Assembly: GCF_016587375.1 (NCBI RefSeq) | Contig: NZ_BNJG01000006.1 | Location: forward strand, 124,001 to 188,000 | Direction of reading: 5' to 3' | DNA: 64,000 nt | Source of the DNA: Ktedonobacter robiniae | GTDB lineage: Bacteria; Chloroflexota; Ktedonobacteria; Ktedonobacterales; Ktedonobacteraceae | Part shown: positions 1-8,801 of the stretch, piece after piece | Layout of the letters: every line of letters starts with the position of its first letter | How positions within the stretch are numbered: position 1 is the first letter of the stretch | Program-made: the position numbers and the translations under genes | The notes under the pieces: model-generated | The model's database searches: none | The model's input: only the letters and a program-made list of their open reading frames with translations | Told to the model about the DNA's origin: nothing

Positions 1-408
1 ACAACCGGCAACTAGGCCCAGGGATCTTCGGTTGACTCCTCTGCTCGTGGCATGGCAAATCCAAGGGCGAGTATTGGGGCTCAAGGCATTGTCTGCTGAC
101 CGCACGTTTTCTGACCAATGGTGGTGGTCGCTCTGGGTGAATGCTGTGCGTATTTCGTGTTTCGTGTGTATGAAATTGAGAGAGAGAATGGGGCAGTGAA
201 TGTCGATGAGGAGCGGAGTGAACGGCTTCACTTCCAAAGGAATGGGTACTATCGCACCGATGGCGAGGAAAAGAAAAGTATGAGCGAGCGGTCGGGATCG
301 CCCACCGCTTGTTTCCTCGCCATCGATGCCACATACCTTGTCAGCATTGCCGATGCATCATCTTACGAAGACGTCCTGAAATCATGTGGCTCGCGTCATT
401 CACCTGGC
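1..408. other. no supported gene
   Basis: One open frame of 107 codons starts at 118 on the plus strand, but it has no ribosome binding site and no recognisable motif. I see nothing I can support here. Confidence 0.5.
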
Positions 409-939
409 TTATCTACTGGTGCTCATCGGCTCACCTTTTAAGTCAATAACCAGCATGCGCTCATGAAAATGCAACCCCGTCTCTGTTAACCTTACCCCTC
501 TTGACTGTAGTTGACGTGCTAACGCAGCGCCTAAAGCCTGATTAGGATCAGCCAGTTTCTCACTCACTCTCTGTTTCAGATTGAGAGCTTTCAGGGCAAG
601 CTTTGCTGGCAATGGCGCATCCTCTTTAATATTCGATCCTATTAATTTCAAGTGTTGCGGAACTACATCGTTCTCTAAAGCACAGTCAATGGTAATAGTG
701 GCTTTTATGGGGGCTTCTACACGAACGTTCCCAGAAACGGTACCGACCTCATGCTCAATATGAACTGTTGGTTTAGGAACAACTGCTTTGATTTTTGCTT
801 GTCCTGCCAGCAGACTTCGAACGACACTTTCCATCACCTGAGCAACTTCCTGCTCCGATAGTTCCTTCTGATACCTCTTTTTTTCTCGTAGTGATGCCGC
901 GACTTCATCAAAAAGTGGCAAGTTGGGAATATCTGCCAT
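409..939 (-). CDS. hypothetical protein, 176 aa
   Basis: I do not recognise the family. The start at 939 (MADIPNLPLF) is preceded by an AAGGAG-type ribosome binding site about 8 nt upstream; an in-frame ATG at 1023 lacks one. The protein is soluble and charged, with a Lys/Glu-rich N-terminal third (SLREKKRYQKELSEQE). The middle is Val/Ile-rich and beta-like (HIEHEVGTVSGNVRVEAP), followed by a helical segment and a C-terminus ending in DLKGEPMSTSR. There are no membrane segments. The gene stands alone and lies next to the insertion-sequence region. Codon use and the ribosome site support a real gene; the function is unknown. Confidence 0.6.
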   Translation of the reverse strand: MADIPNLPLFDEVAASLREKKRYQKELSEQEVAQVMESVVRSLLAGQAKIKAVVPKPTVHIEHEVGTVSGNVRVEAPIKATITIDCALENDVVPQHLKLIGSNIKEDAPLPAKLALKALNLKQRVSEKLADPNQALGAALARQLQSRGVRLTETGLHFHERMLVIDLKGEPMSTSR

Positions 940-1387
940 CTTTTTCGCTCCTTCTCTCTCGGGTATCTTCCGCTTATCATCTGCTAGGAACCATTTTTTT
1001 CGAACGAAGAAAAACTGATACAATCAGTATCCTCTCCAAAAAGAGAGATCGACTGACTTGCTCAATTTCTGAAGTCGTATAAAAACAAGCTGTGTTGCAG
1101 AAAGAAGGCTGATCTGCCGTGGTGGCGAGAGCGGGTGAGGTCCGCGCGGATTTTCTCTCAAGTGGAGGTGTCGCCGCTGTGGCTGCCCCAGGGGATGAGC
1201 AGTGGGAGGCTGCATGTTGAAGAGCAGGTTGAGTTGCGTCCAGCGCGATCGAGGTCACGAGCACGACCACCTACCCTCCGTTTCAGTGCTGTTTGAACAG
1301 AGGGATTGCCTGGCTCACGAGATGCGCAATGAGCTACGTGCAAGGAATTGGATGGGAAGCCCCACGACGCGCTGTGAACTGGATGAA
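940..1387. other. intergenic, nothing recognised
   Basis: Several short overlapping frames exist on both strands, but none has a ribosome binding site or a family signature. The stretch separates the 409-939 gene from a truncated HIT gene. Confidence 0.5.
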
Positions 1388-1677
1388 TCAGTTCGAGGGA
1401 GGGGGCATTAGGGAAGGACGGAGTTGTTGCATAGCCTGGCGAATGGAGCGAGCCAGTGAGGCCATTTCCTCATCTGGAATGTCGAGCACCCCTTTTGAGG
1501 AGTCAAGAGCAGCGGTTTGCTGAAGTTCATAGGGAACACCTGGAGGCAAGGGAGCAACGTGCCAATGCACATGGCGATTGCCTTGTTGACCGCCAAGCGT
1601 TTGTATGGAGAGCCGTTCCGTGGGCACCTCCCGTCTGATCGCTTCAGAGACCTGATAAATGAGCTGCTGAAGCTGGA
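1388..1677 (-). pseudogene. HIT-family hydrolase, C-terminal fragment
   Basis: On the minus strand this frame encodes LSIQTLGGQQGNRHVHWHVA followed by PLPPGVPYELQQ. HVHWHVAP is the histidine triad (HxHxHxx) of the HIT nucleotide-binding hydrolase/transferase superfamily, whose middle histidine is catalytic. Only the part around and after the triad is present. The frame runs upstream into the left end of the IS6-type element at 1678, where it hits a stop, so the N-terminal half and the start codon are missing. No matching N-terminal half is visible on the far side of the element; the sequence there codes for a tyrosine recombinase instead. A deletion therefore accompanied or followed the insertion. 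Confidence 0.65.
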
Positions 1678-1753
1678 GGGGTTGTGTTGCAAGAATGAAG
1701 AGGCGATGATAAACTCTTCTTTATTTGAAGCAGAGCAGAGGAGTTTTTCCATT

Positions 1754-2483
1754 ATGATCGAACAGAATCCGTTCAAATGGCGTCATTTCCAGACCGACAT
1801 CATTCTGCTCTGCGTGCGCTGGTACTTGCGGTATGCCTTGAGCTATCGCGATCTTGAAGAGATCATGCTGGAACGGGGTCTGCACGTCGATCACACCACG
1901 ATCTATCGCTGGGTGCAGGAGTATGCTTCTGAGCTTGAGCGACGGTGTCGTCCTTACGTGAAGCCGACGAACGACTCGTGGCGTGTGGACGAGACCTACA
2001 TCAAGGTGAAAAAGCAGTGGGTTTACCTCTATCGTGCAGCTGATTCAAAAGGCAACACGCTCGATTTCTTTTTGAGTTCGAGATTTCTTTTTGAGTTCGA
2101 CACGAGATGCGCACGCCGCAACGCGCTTCTTTCTCAAGATGCTTGCTGCCTCTCATACCACAGAGCCTCGTGTCATCAACGTGGACAAAAACTCAGCCTA
2201 CCCCAAAGCATTTAATGACCTCAAAGCAGAAGGATATATCCACGCAAGCTGTGAATTACGACAAGTGAAGTACCTCAACAATCTCATCGAGCAAGATCAC
2301 CGGTTCATCAAGCGATTGACGAAGCCGGGAATGGGCTTTTTTTCCTTCGAGACAGCGTGGCGAACGCTGCAAGGTTTTGAGATGATGAACATGAGACGGA
2401 AAGGGCAAGTGCACGGAGTAGCCAAAGGCGATGTGGGAGGGCAGGTCGCACTGGTTGCTAGGCTCTTTGGAAGCGTTGCCTAA
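1754..2483 (+). pseudogene. IS6-family transposase, frameshifted
   Basis: The first part, from MIEQNPFKWRHF, carries the N-terminal helix region and the first catalytic Asp in WRVDETYIKVK. The second part carries the second Asp (VINVDKNSAYPKAF) and the catalytic Glu (NNLIEQDHRFIKR), then the usual IS6 C-terminus with PGMGFFSFETAWRTLQGFE. The two parts lie in different frames. The break is exactly a 19-bp tandem duplication at 2063-2100; removing one copy restores LDFFLSSTRDAHAATRFFLK. The element therefore cannot make a full transposase unless the repeat slips back. Confidence 0.8.
2063..2100 (+). repeat. 19-bp perfect tandem duplication in the IS6 transposase
   Basis: GATTTCTTTTTGAGTTCGA occurs at 2063-2081 and again at 2082-2100 with no spacer. 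Since 19 is not a multiple of three, it shifts the transposase frame. Confidence 0.95.
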
Positions 2484-2546
2484 GCTCAACAAGGAGAGCC
2501 ATTCCACGCTCGCTTTGTTTTCTTCGCATTTCTTGCAACACAACCC

Positions 2547-2727
2547 GCAAAGAGGTATGTCCGCTAAAGCGTTTAAGATCGACTTCGGTATACCCATGGG
2601 CTGCGCGAACGCTAATCGCTGTATGGCGCAGTTGATGTAAATCCCACTCAGGGGTATACGCTTTCCAGAGGGTATCAGGGGTAGCGCAACGTAAGGTGTC
2701 ACCAAATGGTATGATAGCAAATGACAA
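2547..2727 (-). pseudogene. tyrosine recombinase (phage integrase), C-terminal fragment
   Basis: The minus-strand frame reads LHQLRHTAISVRAAHGYTEV, then DLKRFSGHTSLR. This matches the HxLRH box and the following LGH-like box (SGHTSLR) of tyrosine recombinases, where Arg and His activate the scissile phosphate. The frame enters the IS6 element at 2546, so the nucleophilic Tyr and the C-terminus are lost. The N-terminal core-binding domain is also absent upstream. It is a short remnant without function. Confidence 0.6.
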
Positions 2728-3021
2728 ATTCTGTATGAGCCGTCATGCTCAGCTCCACCTTTCTCATTGGCGCTTGGCACATCATCCGCAATAGAACGTT
2801 CTTTGTCCCCTCCTCGTATCTTCTCAACAGAGAAGAAATCATTAGGTATCGTCGTGGAGGGGACTGATGAAGCAGCGCCACTGGAAGTGCCGTCGGCAGG
2901 GAGTTGAGCATCTCCGTGCCCTCTCCCGCTGGGATCAGGCCTACCAATGCCTTCTGCGATGGACGAATGCTCCGCAAGACGAATGCTCCGCAACAGGAGT
3001 CAGTCATTCAGGAGGAAATTG

Positions 3022-4629
3022 ATGAACATCGCAGTCTATGTTCGTGTTTCGGGTCATCGCCAAGTTCAGACACAGACCATCGAGCAGCAATTGGAACGAT
3101 TACAGACACATTGCCAGTGTGAGAACTGGTTCTGGGAAGACGTCCAGATTTTTCGAGATGATGGCTACAGCGGAGCCAGTCTCAAACGGCCGGGGTGAGA
3201 TCGGTTACGAGATCAGGTAGGAAGAGCGACCTTTGATCGGGTTCTCATCACAGCACCCGATCGTCTCGCCCGCAAATATGTGCATCAAGTCCTCCTCGTT
3301 GAGGAATTGGAGCGAGGGGGCTGTCAGGTGGAATTTGTTGAGCATCCCATGAGTCAGGATCCTCACGATCAGTTACTGTTGCAAATCCGAGGAGCAGTGG
3401 CCGAATATGAACGTACCCTCATTGCTGAACGGATGCGTCGAGGTCGTCTGCAAAAATTCCGGGCAGGGACGATGCTTCCCTGGAGTTGCCCTCCTTATGG
3501 GTATCGCTTAGATCCTGATCATCCACGGGATCCATCAGGAGTCCGTCTTCAAGAACCTGAAGCGGTCCATGTGGCAGAAATCTTTGCGTATTATCTGCAA
3601 GACGGGCATGGCTTGGAGCAACTCGCCAAGCACTTACATCAGCTCGGGATTCCTACTCCCAAGGGAAAGTCGTATTGGAGCCTGACCACCTTACGTGACG
3701 TCTTGAGGAATCCGGTTTACGCCGGGACGGTGTATGCGGGTCGAGAACGTCTTGTCGCGAAACACCGTCGTTTTTCCCCTTTGCAACCAATTGGGCGTCG
3801 ATCCAGTACGCAAGAAACGTCCTCTGATGAGTGGATTGTGGTGGGGCAGGTGCCAGCGATTGTTTCACAAGAGCAATTTGATCGGGTCCAGGCAAAATTG
3901 GCAGACAATGTGCACTTTGCCCGTCGGAACAATACCTCTCATCAGTACCTGTTGCGTGCCTTGGTCAGTTGTGGTCTGTGCCACCTTTCGTGTTTGGCTC
4001 GGACGAGTTCTGGACATGCCTACTATGTCTGCCGAGGAAAGCAGGGGCCTATCCATTCTCGACGAGAGGAATGCTGCCATTCTCGTTATATTCCTGCCGG
4101 GCAATTGGATACATTGGTCTGGCAAGACCTCTGTGAAGTGCTGCAATACCCGGTCGTCATTGAACAGGCGCTACAGCGCGCACAAGCGGGGGCATGGCTT
4201 CCGCAAGAACTTCAAGCTCGCCGGACACAGGTCCGCAAAGCACGTAACACCCTGTGTGGACAATTGGAACGGCTGACTGAGGCTTACCTCGCCGAGGCAT
4301 TTCCTCTTGGAGAATACAAACGGCGGCGGCAAGACGTGGAACAGCGGTTGGCAGCAGTGGAGGCGCAAGCGAACCAGATTGAAGCGAGTGTCCAACAGTA
4401 CATGGAATGAGCCAGCATCACTTGCTCGATCAACGAATTTTGTCAGCGTATTCGTTGTGGCCTCTCTCAGGCCACCTTTGAGCAGAAAAGGCAGTTGGTA
4501 GAATTGCTCGTCGACCGCGTGGTCGTCACGATGGATGAGGTGGAGATCCGCTATGTGATCCCCACCTCACCGCGCAATGAACAGGTTCGTTTTTGTCATT
4601 TGCTTACGGACTATTCAGCCGCAAGGTAG
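3022..4629 (+). pseudogene. large serine recombinase with two in-frame TGA codons
   Basis: The gene starts at MNIAVYVRVSGHRQVQTQ, with AGGAGG upstream. Ser10 fits the catalytic serine of the resolvase/invertase domain. One uninterrupted frame of 536 codons runs to TAG at 4627, except for TGA at 3196-3198 (after SLKRPG, before DRLRDQVG) and TGA at 4408-4410 (after VQQYME). Downstream of the first stop are the expected DRLARKYVHQ and AEYERTLIAERMRRG motifs, the recombinase domain, and a zinc ribbon (CGLCHLSC and a later CC pair). After the second stop the family C-terminus continues (FEQKRQLVELLVDRVVV). Both TGAs could come from CGA by one transition. The simplest reading is a nonsense pseudogene; readthrough is not excluded. 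Confidence 0.75.
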
Positions 4630-4988
4630 CGGGCGTAAAACAGCAAATGCTGCATAATGGCCTACTACGGAATTGGGAAGCGCTCCATCGCTTGATTGTA
4701 AGATGGTTGAGCATGAGGATGGACTAAGATCCTGACAATTTTGTGCAGTAAGGTTTTTTGAGCTTGAATTGCGATAACGGACGTTATTACCTATCCAGTT
4801 TGGAATGTCATATGTGTCGTGAGACCGCTACAAATTGTCTATGCCTTGCAAGGATTTAGACGTTAAGAGGATACACACCCCTGTAATAGTTAGAACAAAG
4901 GTGCGCTAATGCACCTTTTCGCCAGGATCTTAGCCCTCCCTCATTATCTCATGATTGTCGAAATATTCCGTTGCATCCGTGAAACGAC
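4630..4988. other. intergenic, nothing recognised
   Basis: No coding or repeat signal that I can support lies between the broken serine recombinase and the terminator of the vWA gene. Confidence 0.5.
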
Positions 4989-5034
4989 AACGGGCACCTC
5001 CTCGTTCCCCGGTGGGGAGGAGGGGGTGCCCGTT
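4989..5034 (-). terminator. GC-rich hairpin downstream of the vWA gene
   Basis: AACGGGCACCTCCTC at 4989-5003 pairs with GAGGA and GGTGCCCGTT at 5017-5034, with a small bulge. It lies about 65 bp beyond the stop of the minus-strand vWA gene. There is no clear T tract, so the terminator role is inferred from position and stem strength. Confidence 0.5.
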
Positions 5035-5099
5035 GCGTGGTGCGATGTTGCCTCAGGACGTCAGACGGGAGCCTTCAATCCTGTCGGTGACCAGGTCGG

Positions 5100-5765
5100 C
5101 TAGGCCGACTTGATCTCCGCGTTCTCCAGCCGTCCGACCTTGACGATGTCGTGGTCGGTCAACCTGCTCAGGCCGCGGTCGAGCTGCTCGAAGAAGTCGA
5201 TCGGGATCTCGTTCTCGTCACCGACCAGCAGGAAGGTGATGTTGAACGGGTACCCGTCCTCGTTCTTCTGCTTGCCCGCCTGCGCGCCGACCTCGTTCGC
5301 GATGCGGACGATGGTCGCCTGGAGGGCTTTCAGGTCCGTCTCGCCATCGGTGACGACGGTGAGGCGGAACTTCTTGTTGTAGCCGCCGGCCGCCACCTTG
5401 CGCTGGTAGAGCTGGTAGCCCCACTCCACCGCGAGGTGGGTCGCCGTGCCGCCGCCGGGACGGTTGCTGTGCAGCGTCTGCGCGATCGCCTCGGACGTCT
5501 GGCTCTCGTAGATCCTGATGCCGTGGTTGAAGATCGCGAAGTCGATGCCGTCGTGGTCGAACCGCTCCGCCTGCCGCGCGAGCTCGATGGAGCGCCCGAC
5601 GGTGTAGGCCCACCGGGTGGTGGTGCCGGAGAGGAAGCGGCCGCCGGTGCGGACGTCCTTCGTGTTCATCGAGCCGGAGCCGTCGTCCGCGAGCGCGTGA
5701 TCGACATTGTCCTTGGCGAGGATCACGATCTTGGCCTGGATGACCTGGGTCCGGAAGTCGGACAT
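5100..5765 (-). CDS. von Willebrand factor A domain protein
   Basis: This 221-residue protein consists almost wholly of one vWA domain. DDGSGSM near residue 29 is the MIDAS DxSxS metal-binding loop; NRPGGGT supplies the distal Thr, and TVVTDGE the third metal-site strand. Such single-domain vWA proteins in actinobacteria are often grouped with stress or tellurite-resistance proteins, but no partner gene is nearby. The start at 5765 has AAGGAT about 6 nt upstream; longer in-frame extensions lack support. A perfect AGTGAT-GTGA-ATCACT palindrome at 5831-5846 lies in the promoter region. The gene is clearly richer in G+C at third positions than its neighbours, suggesting acquisition from a high-GC actinomycete. 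Family assignment is firm; the role is unknown. Confidence 0.85.
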   Translation of the reverse strand: MSDFRTQVIQAKIVILAKDNVDHALADDGSGSMNTKDVRTGGRFLSGTTTRWAYTVGRSIELARQAERFDHDGIDFAIFNHGIRIYESQTSEAIAQTLHSNRPGGGTATHLAVEWGYQLYQRKVAAGGYNKKFRLTVVTDGETDLKALQATIVRIANEVGAQAGKQKNEDGYPFNITFLLVGDENEIPIDFFEQLDRGLSRLTDHDIVKVGRLENAEIKSA

Positions 5766-6208
5766 TGCAGATCCTTCCGTTCGGAGTGCTTTTGCACTCG
5801 CTGATGGGGCCTTGCAGAACATCGCGTCAGAGTGATGTGAATCACTTGATGACGCATATCGTAGGGATTGCGACGGGTGCGCCACAACTTTTTGCGCGAG
5901 GCAGAGTAAAGCTGAAAGAGGTGTAAACTTCTCACCGGATTGGAGGGTTCTTGCGTCCTCTGCTCGCCCACCGCGCTCTTGCTGCGATCTGAGCCAACAG
6001 CAGCAACACCTCTCAATGGTCTCCTTCACATGCCGTCTGCTATCTTGCGACGCGAACGTGTGCAGCTGAACGAGACCCTTATGCTGCTAGTATAGCACAC
6101 CTGGTAAATTACACACAACAGCCTGACACAGACCAGCTTGACAGGCAACCAAGCCTTCTGCGATACTCATTTTGAGGGAGGCACTGAGAGCTCGCTACTC
6201 TGAGAAGT
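5766..6208. other. intergenic between vWA gene and IS110 element
   Basis: It holds the vWA promoter region and, somewhere before 6209, the left end of the IS110 element. IS110 elements lack long terminal inverted repeats, so I cannot place that end. Confidence 0.4.
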
Positions 6209-6350
6209 GGGAACTGGAGAACCCTTTGGTAAATTTGGAATTCGACTCTTTTCACTTAAGTGGGGAATGTGTTACGATCCTTCATGAACCTATGAGGACG
6301 CCAGTGCAGACCTTTTGTGTGTAACTGGGTAGGACACATTCACAGTTCCC
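6209..6350 (+). ncRNA. candidate IS110 bridge RNA
   Basis: IS110-family recombinases use a structured RNA encoded in the element's non-coding end to bridge target and donor DNA. Here GGGAACTG at 6209-6216 can pair with CAGTTCCC at 6343-6350, closing a 142-nt segment 66 nt before the recombinase. A second, diverged IS110 copy has the same outer stem at 16693-16830 although most of the enclosed bases differ. Conservation of the stem at equal spacing is the evidence. The exact RNA ends are not determined. Confidence 0.45.
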
Positions 6351-6416
6351 GGCCTCTCTCAGCCAACACTCACAGCATAGTGACGTTTCCCAGTTGCGTG
6401 TGGGAGGGTTCTTCAG

Positions 6417-7847
6417 ATGGCAGGCGCGAAGAAAGTCCGTCCAGACCTGGCACTCATTCCAATGCTTCCTCATGAAACGCTCTACATCGGGGTCGATGTG
6501 GGCAAATTCCGGCATGTGGCAGGCTTTCTTTCACGAACCTTGCTCCAGCGACATGAGCGTTTCGAGGGATGTCCAGTTTTTGCCTTTGAGCAGTCACGCG
6601 AAGGCTTTCTTGCCTTTGTAGACCGCATTCGAGAATACGTGCCTCTTGAACAAGCCACGGTCCTGATTGAGCACACGGGGCATTATCACAAAAATCTTGA
6701 GCAGTACCTTCTGGAGTGGGATATCACCGTCTACCGCATCCACGTGCAAGAGCGCCCCAAAGGCATGACGAAGACAGATAAGCGCGATGCTCTTGGACTG
6801 GCCAATAGGCTCTACACCCAATTAGAACTAGGTGCCCAGGTTGAAGAGAAAATGCAGCTGGTTCGACGGACTCTGCCCCCAACGCAAGCCGCACAGCAAT
6901 TACGAGGCTTTATGCAACATCGCTATGAACTCTCGCATCAGCGCACACGGCTGAGAAACAAGTTGACCGCCATTTGTGATGAACTCTTTCCTGAGTTTAC
7001 GCAAATTTTTCACGACCCTAATCTCGAAGTGGCTCTTACCTTTCGAGAAAAGTTCCCAACGCCGCACGACATTGCCACTGCCAGTCTTTCTGCACTCCGA
7101 GAAACGCGGGTGAAATATTTTCCTTCAGAAGCTAATCTGCTCCGTCTTCAGCAATTAGCCGAGAAGACAATTGGTATCAACAACAAGGACCGTTTACGTG
7201 GGATGAAGCTTGAGCAAGAGTTGTTAATCAAAGAATTGCATCTGGTCCAGGGACACTTAGAACGCCTCGACACGGAGATTACAGACATCGTCAGGACCAG
7301 CCGTGAAGGACAAATTTTGCTCTCGATGCCACCCATTGGCCCTGTGCAGGCTGCGACCATCATTGCAACGATAGGACACATTGATAATTTCGAGAAAGCG
7401 GGTGAACTCAAATCCTACTTGGGCTGGGCACCGACAAGACATCAAACGGGAGTTACCTTTGATCGAACTAAGCTCTCTCACAGAGGGGTGCGTCCAGTGA
7501 AACAGATGCTTTATCTCATGGCTGTGCGGGCAGCAACGCTTGACTGTGAATGGGCACGGATCTACCGCCGTTTGCTCCCTCGTCTGGCGACCTACGACGA
7601 CCGCATAAAAGATTATCGTGGGAAAAAGAAAGTGATCGGGCGAATCGCTGGACAAATGGTTTCTATGATCTTTGCATTGTTGAAGACCGACCAAGAAACG
7701 CTCAGCAGGGTACCATCAGGAGAGAATCCACCGCCACCGATGCTCTACAACCCAGAGGTTCACAGGAGACACCAGGAGGGCTCCTATCGCTCGTTGAAGC
7801 CAGGCACTCAGCCCAGGAAGATTCTTCGACTTCCAAGTAAGTCGTGA
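6417..7847 (+). CDS. IS110-family recombinase (DEDD transposase), intact
   Basis: This 476-residue protein has the IS110 layout: an N-terminal RuvC-like DEDD domain with YIGVDVGKFRH (first Asp), VLIEHTGHYH (Glu) and KTDKRDA (the last two Asp). A helical linker follows, then the transposase-20 domain with LLSMPPIGPVQAATIIATIG around residues 300-320, which includes the catalytic serine region. The frame is open with no breaks, so the element may be active. The start ATG lies at the end of the untranslated region carrying the candidate bridge RNA; an alternative start inside the first 15 codons is possible. A truncated relative is at 16930. Confidence 0.9.
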   Translation: MAGAKKVRPDLALIPMLPHETLYIGVDVGKFRHVAGFLSRTLLQRHERFEGCPVFAFEQSREGFLAFVDRIREYVPLEQATVLIEHTGHYHKNLEQYLLEWDITVYRIHVQERPKGMTKTDKRDALGLANRLYTQLELGAQVEEKMQLVRRTLPPTQAAQQLRGFMQHRYELSHQRTRLRNKLTAICDELFPEFTQIFHDPNLEVALTFREKFPTPHDIATASLSALRETRVKYFPSEANLLRLQQLAEKTIGINNKDRLRGMKLEQELLIKELHLVQGHLERLDTEITDIVRTSREGQILLSMPPIGPVQAATIIATIGHIDNFEKAGELKSYLGWAPTRHQTGVTFDRTKLSHRGVRPVKQMLYLMAVRAATLDCEWARIYRRLLPRLATYDDRIKDYRGKKKVIGRIAGQMVSMIFALLKTDQETLSRVPSGENPPPPMLYNPEVHRRHQEGSYRSLKPGTQPRKILRLPSKS

Positions 7848-7907
7848 GGTCCCTCCTCAGATGAGCCTCCTTGTTTTTCCCTCTGATCAGATGGAAGAGG
7901 GGAAGAG

Positions 7908-7938
7908 ACGCCTCAAGCTCCCGAAAAGCTTGAGGCGT
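7908..7938 (+). terminator. hairpin after the IS110 gene
   Basis: A perfect 12-bp stem, ACGCCTCAAGCT and its complement, closes a 7-nt loop 60 bp after the recombinase stop. There is no T tract after it, so it could equally be an element-end structure. Confidence 0.45.
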
Positions 7939-7983
7939 GGGTGGAGGGGATGCACGCTGCACTTCAGAGGTCAGCTGTTGTCC

Positions 7984-8057
7984 AAGGTTCATAACATCCA
8001 GGCAGGAACTCTGCCAGGGGATTGTTGAAGAGTTCTTGCCTGGATGTTATGAACCTT
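7984..8057. repeat. 29-bp inverted repeat around a 16-nt spacer
   Basis: AAGGTTCATAACATCCAGGC plus 9 more bases at 7984-8012 is repeated in reverse complement at 8029-8057 with one mismatch. It does not overlap a gene. It directly precedes a diverged copy (8058-8165) of the sequence that forms the 135-bp inverted repeats at 50065 and 54711. Confidence 0.85.
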
Positions 8058-8370
8058 AAGTGAAAGGCTGACCGATTTTTGACTGAAGGATGGAAATGTA
8101 CACTGAAGAGTGGAATTTGACGCTGTGATGCCTGGAAAAGCCGCTCCATATCAGGTATACTTTTCACGAAAAGAGGGAATTGCCCTCCTCATCGAGAGTT
8201 CCGCCTTTTTTTCTGGAAAGGAACTTGACCCCATTTTGCCTACGAGAAGCATCTGATGTTGTACTCATTGCTGTTCTTCGTTCTATTCATGAAGAAGCCG
8301 CGAGTTCCGACTCTCACGATTCAAGGAACTCGCAGTCTCATAAATTGAAAGGAGCTCGAAGAGCGAACGC

Positions 8371-8801
8371 ATGAAGCGACAATGGGAAATTGAAGACTTG
8401 ATTGAACACTGGATGCTGAGTGCCTGGGACTTAGCCCAGGTTGGGAACAAGACGGGAGCAACACGCTTGGGATTTGCGGTGTTGCTCAAATTTTTTCAGC
8501 GTGAGGCGCGCTTTCCTACTTTCAAAAATGATATTCCTGGCAACGTCATTACGTTTGTGGCTGACCAAGTTGATGTACCTGCAGAGATGTATCTGCAATA
8601 TGCCTGGCAAGGCCGGACCATTGAGTACCACCGGGCAGAGATCCGCAAACTCTTTGATTTCCGAGAATCAACCGTGGCCGATGGTGAAGAGCTGAAACAG
8701 TGGTTGGTTGCTGAGGTGCTCCCCCTCGAACATCAGGAGGATGTGCTGAGAGAGGAAGCCTACGTCTGGTTTCGCCGTCACCATCTGGAGGCACCAACAT
8801 C
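8371..8801 (+). pseudogene. Tn3-family transposase, N-terminal fragment (DUF4158)
   Basis: The frame begins MKRQWEIEDLIEHWMLSAWD and continues with NKTGATRLGFAVLLKFFQRE and IEYHRAEIRKLFDFRE, the conserved N-terminal DUF4158 region of Tn3 transposases. About 143 of the usual near-1000 residues remain. At 8802 the left terminal repeat of an IS6-type element begins, and the last residues of the open frame (after TSVLSE) are read from it. The rest of the transposase is not found after the element, so this is a dead fragment. Confidence 0.8.

Larger units (their letters stand above)
1678..2546 (+). mobile_element. IS6-family insertion sequence, 869 bp, inactivated
   Basis: The ends are a perfect 17-bp inverted repeat, GGGTTGTGTTGCAAGAA, at 1678-1694 and in reverse complement at 2530-2546. 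Terminal repeats with a GTTGCAA core and a length under 900 bp are typical of the IS6/IS26 family, and the enclosed gene is an IS6/IS240-type DDE transposase. No 8-bp target duplication is visible: the flanks differ, and they carry unrelated gene fragments (HIT on the left, tyrosine recombinase on the right). This points to a rearrangement at the element. Confidence 0.75.

Noticed and set aside
118..441. 107-codon plus-strand open frame
   Set aside because: No ribosome binding site, no motif, unusual Cys-rich start; overlaps the end of a better-supported minus-strand gene.
3196..3198. selenocysteine at the in-frame TGA of the serine recombinase
   Set aside because: The position aligns with Arg/Leu in my memory of relatives, no SECIS-like structure was noticed and a second TGA follows; decay is simpler.
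5151..5804. 217-codon plus-strand frame opposite the vWA gene
   Set aside because: It is the mirror of a high-GC gene; composition is Val/Arg/Asp-rich as expected for an antisense shadow.
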